64,000 nucleotides of DNA from Intrasporangiaceae bacterium (GTDB taxonomy: Bacteria > Actinomycetota > Actinomycetes > Actinomycetales > Dermatophilaceae): contig JAJPIW010000035.1 in assembly GCA_021324575.1 (NCBI GenBank), positions 1 through 64,000 on the forward strand, in the 5' to 3' direction. A program made the position numbers and the translations under genes. Within the stretch, counting starts at the first letter, position 1, and each line of letters opens with the position of its first letter. This document shows, one piece after another, positions 36,401 through 45,882 of this stretch. A model generated the notes under the pieces. It was not told the origin of the DNA. It ran no database searches and saw only the letters and a program-made list of their open reading frames with translations.

Positions 36401-38653
36401 ATGATCGAGACCGACGAGCGGCTCCAGGAGTACTGGACCCGTCTGGACACCGGCTTCCCGCAGGTCGAGGCGGTGTTCGAGGGTGCCATCGCCGGTGCCC
36501 TGGCCTCGCTCAGTGAGGACGGGCTCCTCGCCTACCTGGACGCCGCCCGCACGCTCGGCAAGCTGGGCCGCGGGGTCGAGCCGATGCTCACGTTCCTGGC
36601 GGAGTGGCCGCCGGCCGCCGATGCCGTCGGCGAGGACGCACTGCCCGACGTGATGGGGGTCGTGATGCGTATGCAGCGCTCCCCCAACGGCACCGCCATC
36701 ACCCCGTTCCTGCAGACCCTGGCGCCCGTCGCCCGACGCATGCAGTCACGCGACCAGCTCCGGCACTACCTGGACATCTGCCTGGACCTGATGGACGCGA
36801 CCACCATCTCCATCCACGGCCACCACACGACGATCCAGAGTCCGAGCCTGGTCACGTTCTTGGAGAAGGCGCCGGGCCTGACCGACCAGCTGTCGATCGC
36901 CGGCATACGCAACTGGGTCGACTACGGCATACGGAACTACCTCCAGCGGCCCGACCAGCAGCAGGAGTACTTCGCGCTCAAGACGGCCGACAGCAACGCG
37001 GTCCTGGCCCGTCAGCGCCGGGGCACGCTCTTCATGGATGTGGAACGCAAGCTCGACCTCTACCTGCGCGGGCTGTGGGACGACACCACCTACCTCGTCC
37101 CCTACTCGACGGCCTTCCACGAGATCCGCAAGCCGATCCCCTACTACGACAAGCTCGGGATGCGGATCCCCGACGTCTACCAGGACGCCGGCAACGTGTC
37201 CGGCATGGACCGCTACTACGTCACCCTCGCGCACATGGTCGGTCACCGGCGCTGGACCGACGTGCAGACGGCGGACAACTGGAGCCCGTTCCAGCGGATG
37301 GCGGTGGAGTTCTTCGAGGACTGCCGCATCGAGACCCTGCTCTGCCGCGAGTACCCCGGGCTGCGCCGCCTGCTCCTCGCCCTCCACCCCAAGCCCGTCG
37401 AGGGCGCCTGCGACCCCACGACCATGTCCTGCCTGCGCCACCGGCTGGCCATGATGTCGCGGGCGTTCCTCGACCCCGACCACGGCTACTACGACCCCAT
37501 GGTGCTGGAGTACACCGACCGCTTCCACGCCCTGCTGGCCGAGGGCGAGTCGAGCACCGCCGAGATGGCCGAGCTCGCCCTCTCCTACGTCACGAGGAGC
37601 CGGCGGCAGAGCGACCAGCTCGCCAACGTGTGGTTCGAGGACACCGTCATCGACTACCGCGACGACAACCGGCACATGTGGCGGTTCATCGAGGACGACG
37701 ACGAGGCGGACGACTTCAACAAGAAGCCGCTGTCCGACCCGGACAAGGAGATCACCAGCCTCCCACCGCGCCTCTATCCCGAGTGGGACTACAACAGCCT
37801 GACCTACCGGCCCGACTGGGTCAGCGTCTACGAGGGGCTGCACCCGACCGGCGACTCCCGCGAGATCGACCGGCTGCTGGCCGAGCACTCGGCCCTGGCC
37901 AAGCGGCTCAAGCGCCTGCTGGACCTGCTCAAGCCCCAGGACAAGGTGCGGATCCGATACCAGGAGGACGGCAGCGAGCTCGACCTGGACGTCGCGCTGC
38001 GCTCACTCATCGACCTCAAGAGCGGCTCGACGCCCGATCCCCGAATCAACATGAGCCACCGCACCGATGGCCGCGACTTCGCCGTGCTCCTCCTCGTGGA
38101 CCTGTCCGAGTCGCTGAACCAGAAGCCACCCGGCTCGACCAAGACCATCCTGGAGCTGGAGCAGGAGGCGGTGTCCCTGCTGGCGTGGGCGATCGAGCAG
38201 CTCGGCGACTCCTTCGCCATCGGCGGCTTCTACTCCAACACCCGGCACGACGTCCGCTACCTGCACCTCAAGGGGTTCTCGGAGCAGTTCGACGACTCCG
38301 TCAAGGGGCGTCTTGCCGCGATGCGGGCTGCCTACTCCACCCGCCTGGGCGCGGCCATGCGGCACGGGGCGCACTACCTCGGCGGCCGCAAGGCCGACAA
38401 GAAGCTGATGCTGATCCTCACCGACGGTGAGCCGTCCGACATCGACGTCGAGGACGAGCGGCTGCTCATCGAGGACGCTCACCGGGCGGTGACCGAGCTG
38501 GACCGAGAGGGCATTTTCACCTACTGCATCAGCCTCGATGCGCGGGCGGACGAGTACGTGTCCGACATCTTCGGCCGGTCCTACACCGTCATCGACAACA
38601 TCGAACGGCTTCCGGAGAAGCTTCCGGAGATCTTCATCGCCCTCACCAAATGA
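36401..38653 (+). CDS. cbbO: RuBisCO activase VWA subunit CbbO
   Basis: This 750-aa adaptor has a large N-terminal helical region and a C-terminal von Willebrand A domain. The MIDAS motif DLSES is at D567-S571, followed by LILTDGEPSDI. In the CbbQO activase this VWA domain docks on RuBisCO and couples it to the CbbQ hexamer. The NorD family is homologous, but context favours CbbO. The ATG at 36401 follows GGCGGCGAG and gives the usual N-terminus. Confidence 0.93.
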   Translation: MIETDERLQEYWTRLDTGFPQVEAVFEGAIAGALASLSEDGLLAYLDAARTLGKLGRGVEPMLTFLAEWPPAADAVGEDALPDVMGVVMRMQRSPNGTAITPFLQTLAPVARRMQSRDQLRHYLDICLDLMDATTISIHGHHTTIQSPSLVTFLEKAPGLTDQLSIAGIRNWVDYGIRNYLQRPDQQQEYFALKTADSNAVLARQRRGTLFMDVERKLDLYLRGLWDDTTYLVPYSTAFHEIRKPIPYYDKLGMRIPDVYQDAGNVSGMDRYYVTLAHMVGHRRWTDVQTADNWSPFQRMAVEFFEDCRIETLLCREYPGLRRLLLALHPKPVEGACDPTTMSCLRHRLAMMSRAFLDPDHGYYDPMVLEYTDRFHALLAEGESSTAEMAELALSYVTRSRRQSDQLANVWFEDTVIDYRDDNRHMWRFIEDDDEADDFNKKPLSDPDKEITSLPPRLYPEWDYNSLTYRPDWVSVYEGLHPTGDSREIDRLLAEHSALAKRLKRLLDLLKPQDKVRIRYQEDGSELDLDVALRSLIDLKSGSTPDPRINMSHRTDGRDFAVLLLVDLSESLNQKPPGSTKTILELEQEAVSLLAWAIEQLGDSFAIGGFYSNTRHDVRYLHLKGFSEQFDDSVKGRLAAMRAAYSTRLGAAMRHGAHYLGGRKADKKLMLILTDGEPSDIDVEDERLLIEDAHRAVTELDREGIFTYCISLDARADEYVSDIFGRSYTVIDNIERLPEKLPEIFIALTK

Positions 38654-38710
38654 CCGAGCTCCGATAACCACTGCCTATCGGCCGATCACCGTTGGCAATC
38701 GGTGTGACAA

Positions 38711-38739
38711 TTGACTCAGACCTTGTGCCACTGCACGAT
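38711..38739 (+). promoter_or_regulatory. putative promoter for the formate dehydrogenase genes
   Basis: TTGACT (38711-38716) and CACGAT (38734-38739) are separated by 17 bp and lie 37 bp before the fdhA start. The -35 matches 5 of 6 consensus positions, the -10 only 3 of 6. A local palindrome, ATCGGCCGAT, lies just upstream. The fdh genes could therefore be transcribed separately from cbbO. Confidence 0.35.
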
Positions 38740-38775
38740 TCAAAGACAGAGCACCACCTCAAAGCGGAGGAAACC

Positions 38776-40749
38776 ATGGCGAAGACCAAGTCCCGGCCCT
38801 ACCCGCGACTGACCGAGCCGATGGTTCGCGAGCACGGCGTGCTGCGGCCGGCCACGTGGGACGAGGCCCTCGACCGCGCGGCCGAGGGCTTCAAGCGCAA
38901 CCTGGCCGCCCACGGCCCGGAAGCGTTCGGGCTGTTCTCCTGCTCGCGCGCGACCAACGAGGTCAACTTCGTCGCCCAGAAGTTCATCCGGTCGGTGATC
39001 GGCACCAACAACATCGACTCCTGCAACCGAACTTGACACGCTCCTAGTGTCGCCGGTCTGGTGGCAGTGTTCGATGCAGGTGGCGGTACCAGCTCCTACC
39101 GCGAGGTCGAGGATGCAGACGTCATCGTCATGTGGGGTACCAACGCCCGGGAGGCGCACCCCATCTTCTTCCACCACGTCCTGAAGGCGATCCACAAGGG
39201 CGCCAAGCTGTATGCCGTGGACCCGCGGCGGTCCAAGACCGCGGAGTGGGCCGATGCCTGGCTCGGCCTGGACATCGGGACCGACATCGCCCTGGCCTAC
39301 GGGATCGCTCGCGAGATCATCCACGCCGGCCTGGTCAACACGACGTTCATCGAGCGCGGCACCTCCGGCTTCGAGGAGTTCGTCGCCGCAGCCGAGCCGT
39401 GGACCCTGGAGGTCACCTCGCGGGAGACCGGCGTCCCGGCCGAGCTGATCCGCTCCTTGGCACACGACTTCGCCAAGGCCGACAAGGCCCAGCTGTGCTG
39501 GACCCTTGGCATCACCGAGCACCACAACGGCACCGACAACGTGCGCGCGCTGATCAACCTCGCCCTGCTCACCGGCCACGTCGGCAAGTACGGCTCGGGG
39601 CTGAGCCCGCTGCGCGGCCAGAACAACGTCCAGGGTGGCGGCGACATGGGTGCGATCCCCAACAAGCTGCCCGGCTTCCAGGACGTCGAGGACGACGAGG
39701 CGCGCGCCAAGTTCGAGCGCATGTGGGGCGTCACACTGCCCCCGAAGCGGGGCATGCACCTCTCCCAGATGATGGAGGCGATGGACGAGGGACACCTCAC
39801 CAACCTGTTCATCATCGGCGAGAACCCGGTGCAGTCCGATGCCGACTCCGCCCACGTCATCAAGCGGCTGCAGAACCTGGACCACCTCGTGGTGCAGGAC
39901 ATCTTCCTCACCAAGACCGCCGAGCTCGCCGACGTGGTCCTGCCCGCGGCCGCCGCCTGGTGCGAGACCGAGGGCACCGCCACCAACAGCGAGCGCCGCG
40001 TGCAGCGGATCCGCAAGGCGCTCGACCCGCCGGGCCAGGCGCGCGACGACATCGCGATCATCCGCGACCTCGCCGGGCGGATGGGGCACGAGTGGACCTT
40101 CCAGACCTCCGAGGACATCTGGAACGAGGTCCGGGCGCTCTCCCCCGACCTTGCCGGGATGTCCTACAAGCTGCTCGACGAGCGCGGCGGACTCCAGTGG
40201 CCGTTCCCGGACGAGGACGGACCCGAGTCGTCGTTCCTGCACGGCCGGCTGTGGGAGACCGACCCGGAGAAACGTGGCCGGCCGGCACCCTTCGGCATCG
40301 TCGAGCACGAGCTGCCCGTCGACGAGCTCGACGAGGAGTTCAACCTGCGCCTCACGACCGGCCGTCGGCTCACCGACTACAACACCGGTGTGCAGTCCAT
40401 CGGGTTCAAGTCCCCACTGCGGATCGGCACCACACTCGACCTGTCCCCGGAGGACCTGGCCAGGTGGGACATCGAGGACGGCGAGATCGTCCGGGTCAGC
40501 TCACGTCGAGGCTCGCTCCTCGTCCCCGCGCGGCTCGAGCCGGCGCTGCGGCCCGGGATCGCGTTCATGGTCTGCAACTTCCCCGACGAGGTGGACACCA
40601 ACCTGCTCACCATCGAGGCCAACGACCCGATCGCCGGCACGGCCGAGTTCAAGGCCACCGCCATCAAGGTCGAGAGGCTCCTCGACGTCGTCGATCCCGA
40701 TGGGCTGGTCGCGATGAGCGAGCGGCTCCCCGTCGCCTCGGAGGCCTGA
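38776..40749 (+). CDS. fdhA: formate dehydrogenase catalytic subunit, selenocysteine-containing, lacking the N-terminal Fe-S domain
   Basis: This 657-residue molybdopterin oxidoreductase is interrupted only by TGA at 39034-39036 (residue 87). The context DSCNRT-TGA-HAPSVAGL is where formate dehydrogenases carry the Cys or Sec that binds molybdenum or tungsten. The frame is unchanged after it, and a bSECIS-like hairpin follows, so I read it as selenocysteine. Later motifs include VMWGTNAREAHP, SGLSPLRGQNNVQGG, FIIGENPVQSDAD and RRLTDYNTG. The usual N-terminal [4Fe-4S] domain is absent and is found on the protein at 42603-43544. ATG 38776 follows CGGAGG. Conventional annotation would split it into two false ORFs at 39036. 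Confidence 0.93.
39034..39066 (+). other. selenocysteine codon and bSECIS element
   Basis: After the UGA (39034-39036), 18 nt precede the apical loop GGUCU (39055-39059). The stem pairs 39048-39054 (UGUCGCC) with 39060-39066 (GGUGGCA), seven pairs with two wobble pairs. Escherichia coli fdhF has the same GGUCU apical loop, also 18 nt after its UGA. SelB binds this loop to deliver Sec-tRNA. Confidence 0.85.
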
Positions 40750-40753
40750 TCCT

Positions 40754-42606
40754 GTGGACCTGAAGTTCACTGACGCAACAGCCCACGAGGACGAGCGCGA
40801 CGCCGTCGACCGGCTCATCGGCGAAGCCCACAGCGGGTGGTACGGCGGCGAGCGTGACGCGACGGACCACCGGATGTCCTACGGCGGGCACCAGGCCCGG
40901 TCGGAGCGACACCTCGTGCTCGAGGCGCTGCACGCCGTCAACGACCGGGTGGGCTGGATCAGCCCGGGTGCGCTCAACTACATCGGCCGCCGACTCAGTG
41001 TGCCGCCGGCCGACGTCTACAGCGTGGCCACCTTCTACGCGCTCTTCTCGACCGCTCCCCGGCCCAAGCGGATCGTCCACGTCTGTACCGACGTGGCGTG
41101 CGAGGCGCTGGGAGCCAAGGGTGTCTGCGACACCCTCCAGGCGCGGCTCGGCCCGCCCGGTGCCGCGTCCGGCTGGAAGCACAGCCCCTGTCTCGGCGTC
41201 TGCGAGCGGGCGCCGGCGGCGATGGCGGTCGAGGCCGGAGACCCGGTGGTCGAGCACGTCATCGCGCCCACCACGGCCGACGACGTGGTCCAGGCCCTCG
41301 AGGTCGGACCGGCCACCCTGGCCGCCGAGGCGTCGCCGACCATGGCCGTCCCGCAGGCCGGTGACGAGGGACTGATCCTGCTACGCCGGGTCGGCAGGGT
41401 CGACCCCGAGAGCATCGACGACTACATCGCCCATGACGGCTACCAAGCGCTCGACCGGGCCCTGGAGATGGGGCCTCAGGCCGTGGTCCAGGAGGTCATC
41501 GCCTCGGGGCTGATGGGTCGCGGTGGCGCCGCCTTCCCCACGGGTCGGAAGTGGGAGGCGACCGCGGGGCAGCCCGCTCAGCCGCACTACCTGGTCTGCA
41601 ACGCCGACGAGAGCGAGCCGGGCACCTTCAAGGATCGGGCCATCCTCGAGGGCGACCCGTTCTCCCTGATCGAGGCGATGACCATCGCGGCCTACGCGAC
41701 CGGCGCGGTGCGCGGCTACATCTACCTGCGTGGCGAGTACCCCCGGTCGTACCGTCTCCTCCACAACGCACTGCACGCGGCCCGCAAGCGCGGCTACCTC
41801 GGTGCCGACATCCTCGGCACGGGCTGGTCCTTCGACCTGGAGATCCGTCGTGGCGCCGGCGCCTACATCTGTGGCGAGGAGACCGCCATCTTCAACTCGA
41901 TCGAGGGCTACCGCGGCGAGCCGCGCACCAAGCCGCCGTTCCCGGTGGAGGTGGGCCTGTTCGGGAAGCCGACCGTCGTCAACAACGTCGAGACCCTCGT
42001 CAACGTGCTGCCGATCATGGAACTCGGCGGCGCGGCATACGCCCAGATCGGCACCGAGCAGTCCACCGGCCCGAAGCTGTTCTGCATCTCCGGCAACCTG
42101 GTCCGCCCGGGCGTCTACGAGGTGCCGTTCGGGTCCACGCTGGGCGAGATGATCGAGCTGGCCGGCGGTGTCCCGGAGGGGCGGACGCTGCAGGCGATTC
42201 TCCTCGGCGGCGCGGCCGGCAGCTTCGTCCGGGGCGACGAGCTCGACATCCACTGACCTTCGAGGGCACTCGCGCCAACAACGCGACCCTCGGGTCGGGC
42301 GTGATCCTCGCTCTCGACGACACCGTCGACCTCACCAGGATCCTGCTGCGGATCGCCGGGTTCTTCCGGGACGAGTCGTGCGGCCAGTGCGTGCCCTGTC
42401 GAGTGGGCACGGTGCGCCAGGAGGAGGCCCTGCTGCGGATCGCCCACAACGGCCGCTCCCCCGGGTCCAACGCCGGCGACATCCTGTTGCTGCGTGACGT
42501 CGGCCAGGTCATGAAGGACGCCTCGATCTGCGGCCTGGGCCAAGCCGCCTGGAACGCCGTCGAGTCCGCGATCGACCGGCTCGGAGCCCTGGAGGAGACG
42601 CGATGA
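40754..42606 (+). CDS. formate dehydrogenase NuoE-NuoF fusion (FdsG-FdsB type), frameshifted
   Basis: Residues about 1-160 are a NuoE/FdsG [2Fe-2S] domain (CTDVAC and CLGVC cysteines). From about 200 it is NuoF/FdsB, with the FMN motif GRGGAAFPTGRKW and NAD-loop GAYICGEETAI. The frame stops at 42256 (GDELDIH-stop), where relatives read on to LTFEGT. The rest, including the [4Fe-4S] cysteines ESCGQCVPC, continues in another frame to 42606. One missing C near 42250 explains this. It could be a sequencing error, true inactivation, or recoding. GTG 40754 starts it 4 bp after fdhA; it overlaps the next gene at ATGA. Confidence 0.88.
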
Positions 42607-43544
42607 CCGCCACCCATGAGCGCACGCCCGTCGAGATGGGTATGCCGGTTCGTCTGGTGACCTTGTCCGTCGACGGGCAGGAGGTGTCGGTCCCGGAGGG
42701 GTCGACCCTCCTGGACGCCTGCACCGCGGTCGGGGAGGACATCCCGACCCTGTGCTACGGGGACACCCTCACACCCAAGAACGCCTGCCGCGTCTGCATG
42801 GTCGAGGTCGAGGGCTCTCGCGTCCTCGTGCCGTCGTGCTCGCGCAAGGTGACCGAGAACGTGGTCGTCCGGACCGACACCGAGCGCGTACGCCACAGTC
42901 GGCGGCTGGTGCTCGAGCTGCTCGGGTCGTCCGTCGACCTGTCCACGACTCCGCACGTGGAGGAGTGGATGGCCGAGTATGCCGCCGACCCGGGGCGCTT
43001 CGGGCCGCCTGCTCCCGAGGACCTCCACCGCGACGTCCACGAGCCCGGCGAGCACCACGCCGGCGACGGCAGCGTGGCCGAGACGATGGAGCAGCCGGAC
43101 AAGGTCGACAACGACCTCTACGTCCGCGACTACAGCAAGTGCATCCTCTGCTACAAGTGCGTCGACGCCTGTGGGACCCAGTGGCAGAACACCTTTGCCA
43201 TCCAGGTGGCCGGCCGCGGCTTCGAGTCCCAGATCTCCACCGAGTTCAACGTCGAGCTGCCCGAGTCCGCCTGCGTCTACTGCGGCAACTGCATCGAGGT
43301 CTGTCCGACCGGGGCGCTCTCGTTCAAGTCCGAGTACGACATGCGCGCCGAGGGCACCTGGAACGAGGACGAGCAGACCCAGACCACGACCCTGTGCACC
43401 TTCTGCGGGGTGGGCTGCAACCTCACTCTGCACGTCCAGGACAACACGATCGTCAAGGTGTCCTCACCCCATGACCACTCCGTCGGGCACGGCAACCTCT
43501 GCATCAAGGGCAGGTTCGGCTTCCAGCACGTCCAGAACCGATAG
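42603..43544 (+). CDS. formate dehydrogenase iron-sulfur subunit carrying the FdhA N-terminal [4Fe-4S] domain
   Basis: This 313-aa protein contains, in order, a [2Fe-2S] plant-type ferredoxin domain (C51, C62, C65, C79), two [4Fe-4S] sets (C180/183/186/190 and C224/227/230/234), and a C-terminal molybdopterin-oxidoreductase Fe4S4 domain (C265, C268, C272, C300; CTFCGVGCNLTL...CIKGRFGF). It ends exactly where the FdhA catalytic part at 38776 should begin. The His-Cys cluster ligands of FdsA/HoxU are not evident. It is thus the front half of an FdsA-like subunit made as a separate protein, encoded behind its partner. It would carry electrons from the active site to the FMN subunit. Confidence 0.9.
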   Translation: MTATHERTPVEMGMPVRLVTLSVDGQEVSVPEGSTLLDACTAVGEDIPTLCYGDTLTPKNACRVCMVEVEGSRVLVPSCSRKVTENVVVRTDTERVRHSRRLVLELLGSSVDLSTTPHVEEWMAEYAADPGRFGPPAPEDLHRDVHEPGEHHAGDGSVAETMEQPDKVDNDLYVRDYSKCILCYKCVDACGTQWQNTFAIQVAGRGFESQISTEFNVELPESACVYCGNCIEVCPTGALSFKSEYDMRAEGTWNEDEQTQTTTLCTFCGVGCNLTLHVQDNTIVKVSSPHDHSVGHGNLCIKGRFGFQHVQNR

Positions 43545-43561
43545 CAGGCCCCGCGATCAGG

Positions 43562-43598
43562 CCGTGCGTGGCGTCGCGCAGCCCGGCGCCACGCACGG
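43562..43598 (+). terminator. hairpin after the formate dehydrogenase operon
   Basis: CCGTGCGTGGCG (43562-43573) pairs perfectly with CGCCACGCACGG (43587-43598) around a 13-nt loop. It lies 17 bp after the stop, and the next gene starts at 43615. Confidence 0.8.
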
Positions 43599-43614
43599 TC
43601 GATAGGTTGGACCC

Positions 43615-44586
43615 ATGAGTGACATGCGCTTCCGGCCGCTCGGCGACAGCGGTCTCATGGTGTCCGTCGTGGGCGTGGGCTGCAACGCCTTCGGGGCGAG
43701 GATCGACGCCGAGCAGACCCAGCTGGTGGTCAACGCCGCACTGGACCACGGCATCACCCTGTTCGACACCGCCGACTCCTACGGCGACGGTGCCAGCGAG
43801 GAGCTCCTGGGGGAGGCGCTCGGGTCACGGCGCGAGGAGGTGATCGTCGCGTCGAAGTTCGGCCGCGGCAAGAGCCAGGCGCAGCACAAGGGCGCTCCCG
43901 GGAGCCGGTGGTATGTCCGCCGGGCCGTCGAGGCCAGTCTGCGGCGCCTCGGAACCGACTACCTCGACCTGTACCTGTTGCACCGCCCCGACCCGATCAC
44001 GCCGATCGAGGAGACGCTCGAGGCGATGTCCGAGCTCGTCCGCGAGGGCAAGGTCCGCTACATCGGGTCCTCGAACTTCACCGCCTGGCAGGTGACCCAG
44101 GCCGAGTGGGCCGCGCGCGCGATCGGCGCCGAGCGGTTCATCGCCGCCCAGAACGAGTACTCCCTCTACAACCGGCTCGCCGAGCAGGAGCTGGTTCCGG
44201 CCTGCGAGGCGGCCGGGGTCGGGATCCTGCCCTACTTCCCCCTGGCCTACGGGCTGCTCACAGGGAAGTACCACCGCAACCAGGAAGCCCCCGAGGGGAG
44301 CCGGCTCTCGGGTTCGGGCCAGGCTGCACGGCTCGCGGAAGCCAAGTGGGACCGGATCGAAGCCCTCCAGTCGTATGCCGAGGTGCGCGGAATCTCGTTG
44401 CTGCAGCTCGCGATCGGTGGCCTCGCGGCCCAGCCGGCAGTCGCCAGTGTCATCAGCGGGGTCTCCCGACCCGAGCAGATCGCGACGAACGTCGAAGCCG
44501 GCTCCTGGGAGCCCAGCGCGGACGACCTGCGCGCCCTGGCCGACCTGCGCGACGAGCCGGAGTTCTCCTACACGACCTACGCGTGA
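43615..44586 (+). CDS. aldo/keto reductase
   Basis: This 323-aa TIM-barrel NADPH-dependent oxidoreductase has the catalytic tetrad in FDTADSYGDG (Asp, Tyr), IVASKFG (Lys) and LLHRPDP (His), and the cofactor region GVSRPEQIATNVEA. It belongs to the YghZ/voltage-channel-beta-like actinobacterial group. The substrate is unknown. It lies directly behind the fdh terminator and is probably independent. Confidence 0.9.
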   Translation: MSDMRFRPLGDSGLMVSVVGVGCNAFGARIDAEQTQLVVNAALDHGITLFDTADSYGDGASEELLGEALGSRREEVIVASKFGRGKSQAQHKGAPGSRWYVRRAVEASLRRLGTDYLDLYLLHRPDPITPIEETLEAMSELVREGKVRYIGSSNFTAWQVTQAEWAARAIGAERFIAAQNEYSLYNRLAEQELVPACEAAGVGILPYFPLAYGLLTGKYHRNQEAPEGSRLSGSGQAARLAEAKWDRIEALQSYAEVRGISLLQLAIGGLAAQPAVASVISGVSRPEQIATNVEAGSWEPSADDLRALADLRDEPEFSYTTYA

Positions 44587-44641
44587 CCCCTCGGGATCCG
44601 GGCCGTATGCCGGGGATGGACCCCAGGCGTACGGTGACCGT

Positions 44642-44827
44642 GTGAGCCCTCGGTTGCGTCTCGTCCTCGGTGTGGTCCTCGTTGTCGTCGGGGCGGTCTG
44701 GACGCTGCAAGGGGTCGGTGTGATCGGCGGCAGTGCGATGTCAGGGGTCACACTCTGGGCTGTCGTCGGCCCGCTCGTCGCCATCGCCGGTGTGGCCATC
44801 GCCCTGCCGGCCCGTCGCTCCCGGTAG
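44642..44827 (+). CDS. 61-aa two-helix membrane protein
   Basis: The GTG at 44642 opens a short frame with two hydrophobic helices (LVLGVVLVVVGAVWTLQGVG and LWAVVGPLVAIAGVAIAL). Small proteins of this layout are common in actinobacteria and uncharacterised. No good Shine-Dalgarno is seen. A GTATGCCG motif lies in the short intergenic region before it. Confidence 0.65.
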   Translation: MSPRLRLVLGVVLVVVGAVWTLQGVGVIGGSAMSGVTLWAVVGPLVAIAGVAIALPARRSR

Positions 44828-44832
44828 CCGGG

Positions 44833-45734
44833 GTGACTGCCCCTTTCGTTCCGGGTGCCCGGGCCATCCTGACGCAGCTGTCGAGCTCGACCGGTGACGT
44901 GGTCTTCGCGCCGGACGCGGCGGGCGAGGGGCACTGGGTCGGGGCGCCCTCGGCCCGCCTCGTCGACGGGGTCTGGTGGCTGGCCCACCGCGAGCGGGCG
45001 CCGCTGGACCAGGGACGTGGTCGTGCCAACATCCTGAGCCGGTCCGAGGACGGCGTGCACTTCGAGCCGGTCGCCGAGGTGACCAGCGCGATGTTCGGTG
45101 CGGCCTCCCTCGAGCGGCCGGCCCTCGTGCCTCGACCAGGTGGCGGTTGGCGGCTCTACGTCTCGTGCTCGACGCCGGGGTCCAAGCACTGGTGGGTGGA
45201 GTCCCTCGATGCGCCGACCGTTGCCGGGCTGCCTCGGGGAACTCGCACGGTCGTGCTCGCCGGCGACGGCACCGAGGCCTGGAAGGACCCCGTCGTCCGG
45301 CGGGACGGCGGTCGCTGGCAGCTGTGGGGCTGTCGTCACCCGCTCGACGGCGGCGACGACGAGGCCGACCGGATGACCAGCCACCATGCCACGAGCCAGG
45401 ACGGGCTGCAGTGGTCCTTCACCGGCCGGGTCCTCGCGCCGACTCCGGAGTCGTGGGACGCCCGGGGAACGCGCGTGACCGCGGCATACAGGGGTGCGCT
45501 CTTCTACGACGGGCGCGCGACCGCTGCTGAGAACTGGCACGAACGAACCGGACTCGCGAGACCGACCCATCCCTCCCGGTCGCGGGACCCACCCCTGCAG
45601 GTCGCACCCTGCGGTATCTCGACGTCGTTCCGACCGGCCGTGGGGTGCGGCTGTACTGGGAGGCGTCGCGGCCCGACGGCTCGCACGACCTGCGCACGAC
45701 CGAGCTGGTCGGCTCCTCTACTTCCAACTTATAG
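44833..45734 (+). pseudogene. beta-propeller glycosidase-like gene with a one-base frameshift
   Basis: GTG 44833 begins a frame resembling five-bladed GH43/GH32-like proteins (HWVGAPSARLVDGVWWLAHR, RPALVPRPGGGWRLYVSCS, EAWKDPVVRRDGGRWQLWG). After ENWHERTGLA near 45560 the coding shifts to another frame (TDPSLPVAGP...RYLDVVPTGRGVRLYWEAS) and ends at TAG 45732-45734. Adding one G near 45560 restores a continuous gene of about 300 aa. It could be a real mutation or a read error. The RAE element begins 6 bp after the stop. Confidence 0.75.
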
Positions 45735-45740
45735 CGCAGC

Positions 45741-45763
45741 GGGGGGCTTGCGGCAAGGCCCCC
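45741..45763 (+). promoter_or_regulatory. rifamycin-associated element (RAE)
   Basis: The sequence contains GGGGCTTGCGGCAAGGCCCC, an inverted repeat matching the RAE found upstream of rifamycin-inducible resistance genes in actinobacteria. A -10-like TATAGC lies immediately upstream. It stands 120 bp before helR, so helR is probably induced by rifamycins. Confidence 0.85.
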
Positions 45764-45882
45764 GGCGTGACGGAGAATCATCGGCCCGAGCCGCACGCAG
45801 CGTGGCCCGGCGCGGCCGTCGCCACCGACGACGGCCCTTGACCAGGGGGCGGGGTCACGCCCCTCAGATCGGAGCTGATGAC

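Noticed and set aside
38692-39036. Separate 114-aa protein ending at the TGA
   Set aside because: It is the N-terminal part of the selenocysteine-containing FdhA; frame and homology continue unbroken after the TGA, and a SECIS hairpin is present.
42254-42256. TGA in the NuoF region as a second selenocysteine codon
   Set aside because: The frame after this TGA does not continue the NuoF sequence and meets another stop soon. Homology resumes in a different frame, so this is a frameshift, not recoding of UGA.
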